Shown: positions 22,032 to 32,419 of the stretch, one piece after another
How positions within the stretch are numbered: the stretch's first letter is position 1
Layout: every line of letters begins with the position of its first letter
From: Fragilariopsis cylindrus CCMP1102
Lineage: Eukaryota > Bacillariophyta > Bacillariophyceae > Bacillariales > Bacillariaceae
Assembly: GCA_900095095.1 (NCBI GenBank)
Contig: FMBT01000298.1
Location: 372,001-436,000 of the forward strand
Direction of reading: 5' to 3'
Length of the DNA: 64,000 bases
Translations under genes and position numbers: made by a program
The notes under the pieces: generated by a model
What the model was told of the DNA's origin: nothing
Database searches by the model: none
The model's input: the letters and a program-made list of their open reading frames with translations, nothing else

Positions 22032-24164
22032 ATGTCTACTGCCCCAACCAGCGGCAGCACCCCCCCTGCTACGGGAGGCAACAATACCAACAACGGAGGT
22101 AGAACAGGTTATCAAGGTAATCGTAATCGTAACAACAATAACAACAACGCGTCAAAAGCGAAAAGAAATCTATTTAAAGGAGCTGCAGGAGCTGATACAG
22201 CCCTGTTCGAGAAGACAGTCACTGTCGGGCACAACCAAGCCACACAGATTGTCGACGTACTTGAGGCACTAGTCACCTACTGTGGTGCAAAAGGATATGG
22301 CCGTTGGGCAGAATCAATTACTGATCTAACCAGATTGGAAAGAGCTGACTTCATTGGTGTTCCACCATCGCAACGGACATACGGTACAGTAACAAACAAT
22401 GTATTCGCATACAACGGTACTGGAGAGGAAGAATATAGAATCGCGTACGACATGTGGAAGGCAGAATATACACACACCCTTAAAGCTTTCCTTGAATACG
22501 AAAAGAATGCAGTTCACATCTTCATTGCACTGAAGGGTCAATTCGAAACTGTCGTATGGGATGAGCTACAACATGATGGTCGATACACCGCTGTTATGAC
22601 TGGACAATGCCCAGTTCAGCTCATCGAACTGTTGTTAGAGACATGTTCCACGAACGAATCATCAACGTGGGAGCCACTTGGACGACTAAGGCATATCCGG
22701 AAATCAATCACTTACATGCAGAAGCCAAAGAATGCCCCAACTGCAGTCGACACCGCACAGTACAAGAGGCATCTCTCCGTGTATGTTGGCAACGCAAGTA
22801 GAGCAGGTGGCGACTTTGTGTTTGGAACTAAATTCTATGAGCCATTTCTGGTAGACGCCGGAGAAACCCTCATTTCCTATCTAGGAATGACGGCAACAGA
22901 GAAGAAGGTGTATGACAAGAAGGCACAGGACCTTATTGTCGCAGTGCTGATGATTGAAGGTTGCAAGAGCAAGACGTTGAAGACTAACTTGAAGAATCAA
23001 TTCTTAACAGGTAACGCCGACGCATACCCCGTCACCGCTTCAAAGGCATTCGAACTTATTGACAGGTATGAAGAAGAACTAGTACCTACTCCAAATCCAA
23101 GCCAACGTAACAGAGGAGCTCGAAACAGGAACAACACCAACACTGATGATGGCAATGTGGCAGGAGCCCATGTTGTTAATGAGGAACAGACTACAAGAGC
23201 ATTGGTACTCGCAGCAGTGGTGGATGATGGTATCGTACATGAAAATGCATTCGAACCAATCACAACTGAAGCAGAGTTTAATGATGAAGATCTCGGAGAG
23301 GTCGCGTGTATCATCATTGGTGATCACTACTACCCAAGTGACGATGAAGCGTCATCCGGTAATGAAGGTATGCCAGGGTTGCAGGACAGAGCTGCAGAAG
23401 ATAGCAGTTCCAGTGATGGATCATTCGATTCAAACAATCCATTCAATCTCATCCACATTGACGGTCAGGACGATTCAACCTACATGACACAAGATGAGTC
23501 AATGGACTTCGATAACGACGAGTTCTCATACGATGAATCAATCGACGACGAACTGCGAGCTTTACAGTCTCGAACGTCTGTGGCATCGTCAGTGTCAAGC
23601 GCGAGTATGACAGTGGGTAATGGAGATATACAAACAGTCATCTGCGAAGCCTCGTATGTATGTGATACAGATGAGGACAGTAGCGAAGCTACGTTCACTT
23701 CCCATGACGACAGTGTCATAACCAATATTGGTGTCTTAAACGTTTTGTTGGACCCATGCAGCTCGATGAACATCACCAGTTTGAACGTACCAATCCGAAT
23801 GGAGCAATCCGTGCGTCAGTACCTTGTCTCTACAGTAGTGGACTCGCCAAAACTGGCAATGATCAATGGGAAAAAGACCAATAATATTGCTAATATGGTT
23901 GATATACGACAACGATTTGGTGGTAACATCCAAATGTATAGGAAAGAATCAAAGTATCTTGGTCGATCAACTACCCAGTTTACACTCTACAAGATGTTAC
24001 CATACCTTTACAGGTCAGGACGTCCACAAAGCATCTTTCCGGAACAGTTTGAAACATTGAATGATGTTATGACTTGCGATGTATCCGGTCAGTACCTGTA
24101 CTTGGACCCAACTGACCCAGATTATCAGGATCAGTATCAGGATTTTCGTATGGGCGGACGCTAA
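22032..24164 (+). CDS. Retrotransposon Gag-like protein
   Basis: A 710-codon frame just inside the 5' LTR. It has an Asn/Gly-rich basic N-terminus (GNRNRNNNNNNASKAKR), a helical middle part consistent with a copia-type capsid region, a second Arg/Asn-rich stretch near residue 355 (RNRGARNRNN) and an acidic Ser/Asp-rich C-terminal third. No CCHC knuckle was seen; basic Arg/Asn stretches may serve for RNA binding instead. Assigned by position and composition more than by sequence match. Pol lies downstream in a different frame. Confidence 0.75.
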   Translation: MSTAPTSGSTPPATGGNNTNNGGRTGYQGNRNRNNNNNNASKAKRNLFKGAAGADTALFEKTVTVGHNQATQIVDVLEALVTYCGAKGYGRWAESITDLTRLERADFIGVPPSQRTYGTVTNNVFAYNGTGEEEYRIAYDMWKAEYTHTLKAFLEYEKNAVHIFIALKGQFETVVWDELQHDGRYTAVMTGQCPVQLIELLLETCSTNESSTWEPLGRLRHIRKSITYMQKPKNAPTAVDTAQYKRHLSVYVGNASRAGGDFVFGTKFYEPFLVDAGETLISYLGMTATEKKVYDKKAQDLIVAVLMIEGCKSKTLKTNLKNQFLTGNADAYPVTASKAFELIDRYEEELVPTPNPSQRNRGARNRNNTNTDDGNVAGAHVVNEEQTTRALVLAAVVDDGIVHENAFEPITTEAEFNDEDLGEVACIIIGDHYYPSDDEASSGNEGMPGLQDRAAEDSSSSDGSFDSNNPFNLIHIDGQDDSTYMTQDESMDFDNDEFSYDESIDDELRALQSRTSVASSVSSASMTVGNGDIQTVICEASYVCDTDEDSSEATFTSHDDSVITNIGVLNVLLDPCSSMNITSLNVPIRMEQSVRQYLVSTVVDSPKLAMINGKKTNNIANMVDIRQRFGGNIQMYRKESKYLGRSTTQFTLYKMLPYLYRSGRPQSIFPEQFETLNDVMTCDVSGQYLYLDPTDPDYQDQYQDFRMGGR

Positions 24165-24196
24165 ATACTACCAAGCGTCTACAGCCCGATCACCAA

Positions 24197-27100
24197 ATGG
24201 TAATCAATGTGGGGGAGGATCAACAGCCATCGATCCTTGATATCCCCGATGCAACACCCACCACGTCCTATGCATTCACCACAGTCAAGTTTGAAGAAGA
24301 TAGTGATAAGGTACTTCCCAATTCCCAATTGTTTCCTACAATGAAGCCTAGGGAAGCAAGGAGTGGATACAACAAACTTTCTCGTGGAAATATTTCACTG
24401 AATGCTTTGGTTCTGGACAGCGGAGCGTCGCTACACCTGTTCGCAAATGCGGACATGCTTCAAAAAGTAACAGCAAGCTCAAGTCCAACAACCATACACT
24501 GTGGAGGCAAATCATGGTCTAATAATCAAGTCGGTGAACTTTGTGATGATCTAAAAACACTTCCATTACCACAAGATGATTTGCACTTACACAAAGATGG
24601 AGTAGCCAATTTGATCTCGCTCGCCGCGCTTTCTAAGCTCCATCGTATCACCCTTGATACTAGTGTTGATAATGCCTTCTATGTCTACAAAGATAATGGC
24701 GAATATGTCAGATTCGGAGTGGAACCAAATGGGCTATACTGTTTACATGTGGATGACGGATCATCCCCAGCCACCCTGTTAACCACGGTTGAAGAAGAAA
24801 AGAAACTGTTTTCAGCACTAGATGTCAAGAGGGCTACGATGGCTCGATACATTCAAGATTGCTTATGCCTCCCCTCTGATGAGGACTTTGCACATGGGCT
24901 AGAAACAGGTGCAATTAAGGAGTGTGGCGTGAGTCGGAGAAACATAAATATAGCTAAGGCTATTTTCGGGCCCAACAAGCATTCTGTACAAGGCAAAACT
25001 GTCCAAAGAACAAACAGAATGCCAAGAGAAGACCAAATCCTCGGAGTACCACCTTCAATACTTAAGCACTATTCTGAGGTGACTGCCGGCATAGATGTTA
25101 TGCACGTAAATGGAGTCGCGTTTCTAATCGCCACTTCCAAGCACATAAGGTTCATCCAATGCATATGTATTAGAAACAAGTCGGACGACATGTACATTGC
25201 AGCTATTAGAAAGATGGACAACATTTATAAGCTTAGAGGGTTCAAAATAAAAACCATGTATGCAGATAGAGCATTCCAGCACTGTTTGGACAGATTAGCA
25301 AAGAATGAAATCGATCTGATACTATGTGATAAGAACGCACATGTAGCATTCATCGAACGGTGTATTAGATTCACCAAGGAAAGAATTAGAGGAGTACGAT
25401 CCATGATGCCATTCACTAAGGTCCCAAAGCGACTACTTATGGAGGTGGTGTATACAGTAGTTCAACTGATGAACGCTATCAACAGGAAAGGGGGAGTGCA
25501 CCCTACAATGTCTCCTAGACAAATCATAACAGGCAAGAAGCTACTTATCCCACCATACATGCCCGGTGCATATGTATATGGTGTTCCTGGAGGAAGCTCA
25601 AGCAGTGTGGAGAAACCCAGAACGTTTGATGCCCTCTATCTACGCCCAAATGATGGGGGTGGTGGTCATTTTGTGTATAACATCAGTACCAAGCAAAGGA
25701 ACTCGGTCCCAAGAGTGATCGGACTAGAAGGGAAAGGAATTCCCATGACGAACGAAATCATTGCTACTGTCAATGAACAGGGAAAGAGTGAAGGCCAACC
25801 TGATGGACTCATCTTTGGCGACATAAATAACCTAACCACCATCCTTGACCTAGAACCAAGCAACGAAGAGGGTGAAGAGCCCGAATTCGATGATGATGAC
25901 GCATCGGATCAGTCATACAAACCACAAGATGACGACGATAGTGTACCCATTGACGACCATGACATGAACCCAAATCAATATGATAATGAGGAAGCAGGAG
26001 TGGATGAAGACAATGTGGACGCAGATGAGATCATTCCACCACAAGATGACGACGACGACCCAATGTTAGAGGAGTTGAATGTGGTTGAAGAAGACAATGA
26101 CGACACAAGCACCATTGAAGAGATCATTGAAGACGTCCCAAGCGAAGACGACGACAACAGCATCAGTGAGGTCGATGAAGACTCGATTCCCCCTGAGGAG
26201 GATGAAGAAGAAGACCGACCAAGAATGAAAGGCTTGGATGGTAACTATTGGAATAGAAAAGGCGAAGCAAACTACTGCTTGTCTATTATAAAAGGTTTTG
26301 GAAACCTAGAAGCGACGCTATCAACACCACAGTATGGCTTCAAGAAGGGGTTAACTGTATTCGGTGGTCCAGGGTACGACGCTACTATAAAAGAGTTAGA
26401 TGAGAACCTGATTGGTAGGGATGTGATTCAAATGATGCAACCACAATCAGTAACATATGATATGTTCAAGTTGTCACTTAGCTACTTAATGTTCCTCAAG
26501 AGAAAGAGATGTGGAAAGATCAAGGCCCGCGGCTGTGCAGATGGCCGATCACAAAGAGAATACATCACCAAAGATGAGTCAAGTTCACCCACAGTGAAAA
26601 CACAAGCCCTTATGGTCAGTTCCCTGATCGATGCGATTGAACGGAGGTGTGTCGTGGTTGGAGACATCCCTGGGGCATTCCTCCAAGCCGATTATCCACA
26701 GGAAGAAGGCAAAGAGTGTTACCTCAAGTTCGAAGGTGTGATGGTCGATATGATATGTGAGATTAAGCCAGAATACACCAAGCTCATCAAGACTACCAAG
26801 AATGGAAAGAGATGGCTGTTCGGTAAGGTGACCAAAGCAATCTACGGAACGCTCCTTGGTGCCAGGCTATTCTATGACAAGCTACGAGCATTCCTGGAAT
26901 CAATTGGATTCACAGTGAATGATTACGATGAATGTACGTTCAACTCCATGATTGAAGGCAAGCAATGCACCATACAGTTCCATGTTGATGACTTGAAAAT
27001 GTCCCATGTAACACAATCTGTGCTGGATGACATCATCGACAAGTTGAATAAGGAATTTGGAGTGAATAAGAAGATAGCTGCTAGCTATGGAAAGATCCAC

Positions 27101-28075
27101 GAGTATTTGGGCATGACCATCGATTACTCTGAAGATGGTATTGTGAAATATACAATGTATGATTACTTGGAGGACATCGTAGTAGAAGCACCGGGTGATA
27201 TGGATGGCAAATCAGTAACAGTTGCGAGTGATCACCTATTCACAGTTAATGAAGAGTGTGAAAAACTGGACCCTGAGATTGCAGACTACTATCATCGAAC
27301 AGTCGCAAGGCTGTTGTTTGCAGCCAAGAGGGCTCGCCCGGACCTGCAAACAGCTGTCGCATTCCTATGCACCAGGGTTGCCTCACCAGACAAGGATGAC
27401 TACAAGAAACTGGCCAAGGTAATAAGATATATTAGAGAGACCATCCATCTCCCACTTGTATTGGGATGGGATGAATCTGGAAGATTGACATGGAGTATCG
27501 ACGCATCATTCGCTGTCCACATGGATATGAAAAGCCACACAGGATACTGTTTGACCATGGGAAAAGGTTCTGTTGTTTCAGGATCCATCAAACAGAAGCT
27601 CACAACTAGGAGCTCAACTGAATCAGAACTAGTGGGTGTCGATGATACCATAACATTTATTGAATGGATCAGCCTATTCATGAAGTGCCAGGTTAAGCAC
27701 TACCCCGAGAGTGATCCGTTAAAACTACTAGGCACCAAGGTCCTTGCACTGCAGGATAATACCAGTACCATCAAGTTGGCGCGAAATGGACGCAGGTCGT
27801 GTGGGCAAAGAACCCGACACATCAATATTAGATACTTCTATATCACTGACAAGATCAACGATGGTACAGTTGTTATGTCATACTGTCCTACAAAGGAAAT
27901 GGTATCAGACTATTTTACCAAGCCATTACAGGGTTCACTGTTCAGATTACACAGGAATGCTATCATGGGAATATCACAAGCCGACTATGACTGGTATGAA
28001 GAGCAGTACAAGGAAGCCAAGAAAGCATCGAAGCTGTTGGTAGCAAAGCTATTAGCAGAAACAAATACAACCTGA
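24197..28075 (+). CDS. Retrotransposon Pol polyprotein (PR-IN-RT-RNaseH)
   Basis: A 1292-codon frame. An aspartic protease site LDSGAS lies at about residue 74. An integrase core follows at about residues 290-400 (GIDVMHVNG, MYADRAF, FIERCIRFTKE supplying the acidic triad). A strongly acidic linker of about 150 residues runs from about 550 to 690. The reverse transcriptase spans about 770-1010 (GDIPGAFLQADYP; catalytic FHVDDLKMSH). RNase H begins at about 1098 (SIDASFAVHMDMKSHTGYC) and includes the copia signature LTTRSSTESELVG. Integrase before RT defines Ty1/copia. The frame looks whole. Confidence 0.93.
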   Translation: MVINVGEDQQPSILDIPDATPTTSYAFTTVKFEEDSDKVLPNSQLFPTMKPREARSGYNKLSRGNISLNALVLDSGASLHLFANADMLQKVTASSSPTTIHCGGKSWSNNQVGELCDDLKTLPLPQDDLHLHKDGVANLISLAALSKLHRITLDTSVDNAFYVYKDNGEYVRFGVEPNGLYCLHVDDGSSPATLLTTVEEEKKLFSALDVKRATMARYIQDCLCLPSDEDFAHGLETGAIKECGVSRRNINIAKAIFGPNKHSVQGKTVQRTNRMPREDQILGVPPSILKHYSEVTAGIDVMHVNGVAFLIATSKHIRFIQCICIRNKSDDMYIAAIRKMDNIYKLRGFKIKTMYADRAFQHCLDRLAKNEIDLILCDKNAHVAFIERCIRFTKERIRGVRSMMPFTKVPKRLLMEVVYTVVQLMNAINRKGGVHPTMSPRQIITGKKLLIPPYMPGAYVYGVPGGSSSSVEKPRTFDALYLRPNDGGGGHFVYNISTKQRNSVPRVIGLEGKGIPMTNEIIATVNEQGKSEGQPDGLIFGDINNLTTILDLEPSNEEGEEPEFDDDDASDQSYKPQDDDDSVPIDDHDMNPNQYDNEEAGVDEDNVDADEIIPPQDDDDDPMLEELNVVEEDNDDTSTIEEIIEDVPSEDDDNSISEVDEDSIPPEEDEEEDRPRMKGLDGNYWNRKGEANYCLSIIKGFGNLEATLSTPQYGFKKGLTVFGGPGYDATIKELDENLIGRDVIQMMQPQSVTYDMFKLSLSYLMFLKRKRCGKIKARGCADGRSQREYITKDESSSPTVKTQALMVSSLIDAIERRCVVVGDIPGAFLQADYPQEEGKECYLKFEGVMVDMICEIKPEYTKLIKTTKNGKRWLFGKVTKAIYGTLLGARLFYDKLRAFLESIGFTVNDYDECTFNSMIEGKQCTIQFHVDDLKMSHVTQSVLDDIIDKLNKEFGVNKKIAASYGKIHEYLGMTIDYSEDGIVKYTMYDYLEDIVVEAPGDMDGKSVTVASDHLFTVNEECEKLDPEIADYYHRTVARLLFAAKRARPDLQTAVAFLCTRVASPDKDDYKKLAKVIRYIRETIHLPLVLGWDESGRLTWSIDASFAVHMDMKSHTGYCLTMGKGSVVSGSIKQKLTTRSSTESELVGVDDTITFIEWISLFMKCQVKHYPESDPLKLLGTKVLALQDNTSTIKLARNGRRSCGQRTRHINIRYFYITDKINDGTVVMSYCPTKEMVSDYFTKPLQGSLFRLHRNAIMGISQADYDWYEEQYKEAKKASKLLVAKLLAETNTT

Positions 28076-28125
28076 GTTGTTATTACATTATCATACATGG
28101 ATCCATCTATGACAATGTAGGAGTG

Positions 28126-28388
28126 TGTTGGGGACTGAATTAGTTCCTACTAAATACTACGTTACTAAAATTTGATACCACGTTACTAAAATCCATATCA
28201 TATCACAGCCTCACTATTCGTGTACTGTTGATACAGTAACAAAGCATATCGTATCATTGCAAGGATATCTACTTGATATCATTGTTATTTATAAACTTAA
28301 CATTATAAGAGAATTTTACTTATTTCTTTTATTAACTGCTTCTAGTTATTCTATGCATTTAGCACGTAGATTAGCTTAGATTATAACA
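28126..28388 (+). repeat. 3' LTR, 263 bp
   Basis: TG...CA ends, same length and by eye the same sequence as the 5' LTR. It is followed by the right TATAG copy at 28389-28393. A short purine-rich stretch (GGAGTG) precedes it. Confidence 0.95.
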
Positions 28389-28642
28389 TATAGTACTGAA
28401 GTACTGTAGTATAATAATACAACATCATAGAATACGTACATAATAAAATAAAGTCAGATGAGGGCTGAAATTATCAATTTCAGGAATTCGGAAATAGAAG
28501 ATGAAATATTGCTCCTTCTCGAATTTAAAAATTAACACCGCCAACAAAGAAAAGAAGAATAGGAAGGAAGACAGATAGAACTGCATACGAACATAACAAA
28601 CGACTACGTTTTATCAATACTGTAAATCACATCATATCGGGG

Positions 28643-30353
28643 ATGAGCACTCTTGGTGCCAAAAATTGGTTTCGACCGGACGTTTCCTTGCCGATTCTTG
28701 TTTTTATTGATAATTTTTCTGTCGCTCTGGTTATTCCGCTGCTGTTTCAATATTACAAAAAAGCTGGTGTCACGTCTGCTACGCAACGTGAACTCCTTTC
28801 CTCGGTATGTGTATACTAATAGAATCTGAGGAGTCGTGTTGTAACGATCTACCTACCTCACAAATTTCTATTCACGATTGTTTACTTTCAGGTATTTTCG
28901 GCTTCACAAATTATTGGTGGTTTACTCTTAGGTTACTTAACTGATGCTAAATTCTTGCGAAAAAAGACGGTGCTATTCTTGTCGTTTGGTGGATCAGCTA
29001 TAGCATATTTGATGATCGCCTACGGTGGGTTTACAGCGCTTATTCTTTCTCGAATCTTAGTTGGTCTTGTCAAGCAAACGATGACAGTTACAACCAGTAT
29101 GTTGACGGTATGCACGGCCCCAGAAATCAGATCTCGTAATATGGGTCGTTTACAATCCAGTAGCACAGCGGCATGGATTCTAGGACCATCTGCGGGAGCT
29201 CTACTCTTCAAATGTATGTGTATATCATACCGAATGATTTGTTTCGTCTATTTGTAACTACGAGAGAAACAAGTAAAGCTAATACAACTTGGGTTTACTA
29301 TTGTATACTCATCCAATATTTTTCTCCAATTTAATCATGAAAAATCAAAATTAGACATTGATCATATGGCACCTGTCTACGTGGCATCGTTCTTGTTCGT
29401 TCTCAACATGATTTTAGCTGGAGTGCTATTGAGCGATAATATCGAAAATAACGCCTGTCTGGATCCGGACAGTGGTAAAAGTAAGAGGGATTCTACTAGC
29501 AGTGAAGACGAATATACTAACGAAAAAAATCACAGCAATAAGGGCAGAAAAAGAGGTTTCTGGGAAAACCTCAAATCCTGCTACAGTTCGGAATCTCTGA
29601 CTTCAGTCGTTGTCGGCCTATTGCTCTTTTCCTGGATGTATCGAGCGACGTCGTACTCTAGTATGGGGTCATATTATGAAGATATGTATGGCGTTGAGCC
29701 TCATATAAGGGGTTATATTCAAAGCTATCAAAGAGTGCTTCAATTTATAGTACAATCATCACTCATTCAATCAGTTCTAGAACGAGTTGGGGGTGAGCGT
29801 CGAGCTGTGTTCCTTGCGTGTGCACTTCTTGCTGGCGGTACGTTTTTGGAGGCACGACAAAACCTATTCGTTTTCCTCTTAGCTATATCTCCCTCTATAG
29901 CCTTATCTACAACCGTAAGTCATACTGTATTCGAGTCGTTCGTACTTTTGGTTGCGTCACAGCATTTTCGTCATTTCGTTATCGCTCATATTTTTCCCTC
30001 ATTATGTCTCTGATCGTTCGTCTTTATTCATATAGATGATAAGCGTTTCTTTACGATCCCTTTTGACACAATTAGCACCAGAAGATGCCATCTTCTCCAT
30101 CTTCGCCGCTCTAGATGTATTACAAAATGCAACTGCTGTATCGGTTCCATTTTATCGTGCGTTTCTTTTTCGATTGATGACAGATGAAAATGATAATACC
30201 GGCCAGACTACAATGATTGGTGATCCTGACCCAGTAAGCTGGGTTTTGTGTTCAGCATTTCATTGGGTTATAGCCGCGATAGTTATGGCGTACATATTGC
30301 GTCCTGGGCAGAACGAAAGCCTAAAATCATTATCATATAAAAAGGAGTTGTAA
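28643..30353 (+). CDS. Major facilitator superfamily transporter, MFSD9-like
   Basis: Four exons: 28643-28804, 28892-29213, 29355-29914 and 30036-30353. All have GT-AG introns (87, 141 and 121 bp) in phases 0, 1 and 0, giving about 453 residues. TM1 LPILVFIDNFSVALVIPLL is followed by the MFS loop signature GGLLLGYLTDAKFLRKK between TM2 and TM3, then RILVGLVKQTMTV and GPSAGALLF. A central charged loop (SKRDSTSSEDEYTNEK) separates two six-helix halves. The N-terminal half resembles MFSD9/tetracycline-type H+ antiporters; the substrate is unknown. Its start lies about 250 bp downstream of the retrotransposon, so the insertion may sit in its promoter. It is tail-to-tail with ELP6 (63 bp between stops). 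Confidence 0.82.
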
Positions 30354-30416
30354 TGGGTACCCCCTACTATTGAATATTGCACTTTTATTACTTTAAAATA
30401 TAAAACTATATTTTTA

Positions 30417-31565
30417 TCATGCTCGAAGTCGAATAGCACGTGCACCATTATCTTGGATAGAATAGTTGAAGATCAATTTATTCCAATTAGTACTCGTTTT
30501 GGAACTGGTTGACATTCGAGATTGTGATGATGCAGATATGCTTGATTTATTGTCACTTTTGTGAATGTTTCTACCCCATCCTCGTCCGTTGGGTGTTTCA
30601 GAAAATATGAGTCTACCGTGAGCTTCTCGCGAAAATCCAGAAGGAAGAGGTAGAATATCTACGATGGTATCTACTGATTCTTCCAATGCTCTCTCCCAAG
30701 GTATCAATGTTTGATGTAATGTGTCATTGATAGCTATCTTGTGAGCGAACCCTCCCGCACCAGCCCATCCACTATGATCATTATCTTCGTTGCCTGAAAT
30801 TTTGTATGACATTTGGTCAACGTCACCCGAGCATCGGATGATTAGTCCACATTGTGTTGATTTGACTGACGTATCTTTATCATTCTGCTGACAAAGTAGA
30901 GAAAGAAGACTTTCCACGAAGCAATAGACCAACGTTTCGCCTAGAATTGATGAAAGAGCCGTGACATCGTCCAAAATAATCCATGACATACCAAAATCAG
31001 TATTCTTATCATTGTCATTACTATCATCATTATTATAATTGATCCACGCTTTGATCTCTTTGTAGATCTGCTTGAGGTACGCTTCACTGTCAAAAAACTT
31101 GCCATTGTTCTCGTCTGTATCAGATCCAATCATTCCATCCTGGTTGTTTTTTCCTTGATTTGTATGTATTATCCGATTAGTAATTTCCACTGCCAAACTT
31201 CGAATTGTCAAATTGCTATTGCCGCTGTACTCTTTTCTCAAGTAGGGAGCTCCTGCATCACATCCCAACTTCTTTAATGTTGATGCCACCTGTCGTTCTG
31301 TAGAAGAATTTCCCGATAACCATAAAGCACGAGTTGGTAAATTCTTCCGTGTATGTTGATCAATACAGCCTGAAGCAGAAGCAGAAGCTGGTAATGACGA
31401 TGATGATGACGACGACGACGACGACGACGACGAAAAGAGTTGCGCTACCATCGTAGAAATTAAGAAACTTCCATCTGTCTCTATAGAATCGCAAATTAGA
31501 ATGTTTCGGGGAATATCTGGACGCCACGGTAGGACATCCTGGAGTGGTACTGTGTTCGCATTCAT
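30417..31565 (-). CDS. ELP6: Elongator complex subunit 6
   Basis: One exon, 382 residues. RecA-fold-like N-terminus (NILICDSIETDGSFLISTMVAQL) with the Elp6-type start, a Ser run encoded by (GTC)n at about residues 44-58, a short strand LWLSGNSSTERQVASTLKKLG, an Asp/Asn-rich insert, a Walker-B-like strand (SWIILDDVTALSSIL) and the C-terminal VDILPLPSGFSREAHGRLIF typical of Elp6. With Elp4 and Elp5 it forms the ring of Elongator that helps place mcm5-type modifications on tRNA wobble uridines. No classical Walker A is seen, as expected for this degenerate ATPase family. It is divergent from eIF4E. Confidence 0.8.
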   Translation of the reverse strand: MNANTVPLQDVLPWRPDIPRNILICDSIETDGSFLISTMVAQLFSSSSSSSSSSSSSLPASASASGCIDQHTRKNLPTRALWLSGNSSTERQVASTLKKLGCDAGAPYLRKEYSGNSNLTIRSLAVEITNRIIHTNQGKNNQDGMIGSDTDENNGKFFDSEAYLKQIYKEIKAWINYNNDDSNDNDKNTDFGMSWIILDDVTALSSILGETLVYCFVESLLSLLCQQNDKDTSVKSTQCGLIIRCSGDVDQMSYKISGNEDNDHSGWAGAGGFAHKIAINDTLHQTLIPWERALEESVDTIVDILPLPSGFSREAHGRLIFSETPNGRGWGRNIHKSDNKSSISASSQSRMSTSSKTSTNWNKLIFNYSIQDNGARAIRLRA

Positions 31566-31816
31566 TGTATTGCAATGTTCTTTTCTATTACCGGTATGTA
31601 TGGAAGAAGGTACAATATATATTAAAGAAGTAATGGCGTTTTAGGTTTTTTGTTTTTTCGATTTGATTTCGATCATTTAGCGTGAATTTTCGGTCAGCCG
31701 TCCGTCGTACGTAAGATGATTTGACATCACGAAAAAATAAAAATGAATGAACCAATCGAAAATCGAACAACACAACAACGACATCAACAAAAAGAGTAAC
31801 AACAACAACAAACACC
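31566..31816. promoter_or_regulatory. Shared divergent promoter, ELP6 / eIF4E
   Basis: Only 251 bp separate the two start codons, so both 5' UTRs and both promoters must fit in it. AT-rich, with CAA-rich leader sequence before eIF4E (about 31768-31815). No TATA box is evident. Confidence 0.55.
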
Positions 31817-32419
31817 ATGTCTGCCGCGTACGTACCCGATGATGGAGATACGGAAGTAGAAACCATCCAATTAAATGCCAGATGGACCATGTGGTATGAT
31901 AATTCTCGTCTTGCCGATCCAGAAAAAGAATGGAAGGACAATCTTACCAATTGTGGCTCATTTGAAACAATAGAAGAATTTTGGAGAGTTTTTAACAATC
32001 TCAAACCGTCATCAAAGCTATCAGTGAATTCAAATTATCATGTCTTCAGGGAGGGGGTTGTACCGATGTGGGAGGATCCAGAAAATAAAGATGGAGGAAA
32101 ATTCGTACTTACCATCCCAAAGAAAGATAGTAAAACTGGCCGTTGTGATGAATGGTGGCTGTATACCGTTCTAGCTATTATCGGGGAGACATTAGATATG
32201 GATGGTGACGAGGTATGTGGGGCTGTCGTTTCGATTCGTAATAAACAAGATCGAATCGCTCTGTGGTTAAAGAGTGCTGATAAGGATCGATGCTCGAAGG
32301 TTGGAGCACGGTGGAAAAAGTGTTTGGAAATGTATCGAACACCGTTGAGATATCAAGAACATGCTGCTGCAGCAGCTAGTGGACGTTCCTTCCGTAATGA
32401 AAGTACATTCGAAGTCTAA
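31817..32419 (+). CDS. eIF4E: Cap-binding translation initiation factor eIF4E
   Basis: One exon, 200 residues, about the family length. Cap-stacking tryptophans are present: EKEW (Trp56 equivalent) and VPMWED (Trp102-Glu103). Also seen are ARWTMWYD at the N-terminus, the eIF4G-binding face (GSFETIEEFWRVFNNL, DEWWLYTVLAIIGE), the basic phosphate contact in RNKQDRIALWLK, and DEVCGAVVSIR. Having Trp rather than Tyr/Phe at the two N-terminal positions favours a class I factor over 4EHP. It binds the m7G cap and recruits eIF4G in the cytoplasm. The ATG lies in context accATGtc. Confidence 0.93.
   Translation: MSAAYVPDDGDTEVETIQLNARWTMWYDNSRLADPEKEWKDNLTNCGSFETIEEFWRVFNNLKPSSKLSVNSNYHVFREGVVPMWEDPENKDGGKFVLTIPKKDSKTGRCDEWWLYTVLAIIGETLDMDGDEVCGAVVSIRNKQDRIALWLKSADKDRCSKVGARWKKCLEMYRTPLRYQEHAAAAASGRSFRNESTFEV

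Larger units (their letters stand above)
21679..28388 (+). mobile_element. Ty1/copia-type LTR retrotransposon, looks whole
   Basis: A 6710-bp element with 263-bp LTRs at both ends, TG...CA termini and a TATAG target duplication. It holds a gag-type frame and a pol-type frame with the copia order protease, integrase, reverse transcriptase, RNase H. By eye the two LTRs show no differences, so the insertion is recent. It fits the copia-like elements known to be abundant in diatoms. I could not match a tRNA primer site after the 5' LTR, and the purine tract before the 3' LTR is short. It sits in intergenic DNA about 250 bp upstream of the MFS gene. Confidence 0.95.

Noticed and set aside
22997-23776. 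Minus-strand open frames opposite the gag gene
   Set aside because: Ser/Thr-rich translations that mirror the Asp/Glu-rich codons of the real frame. Shadows only.
28604-30353. MFS gene as several separate short genes
   Set aside because: GT-AG introns at 28805-28891, 29214-29354 and 29915-30035 keep phase and join the pieces into one standard 12-helix transporter.
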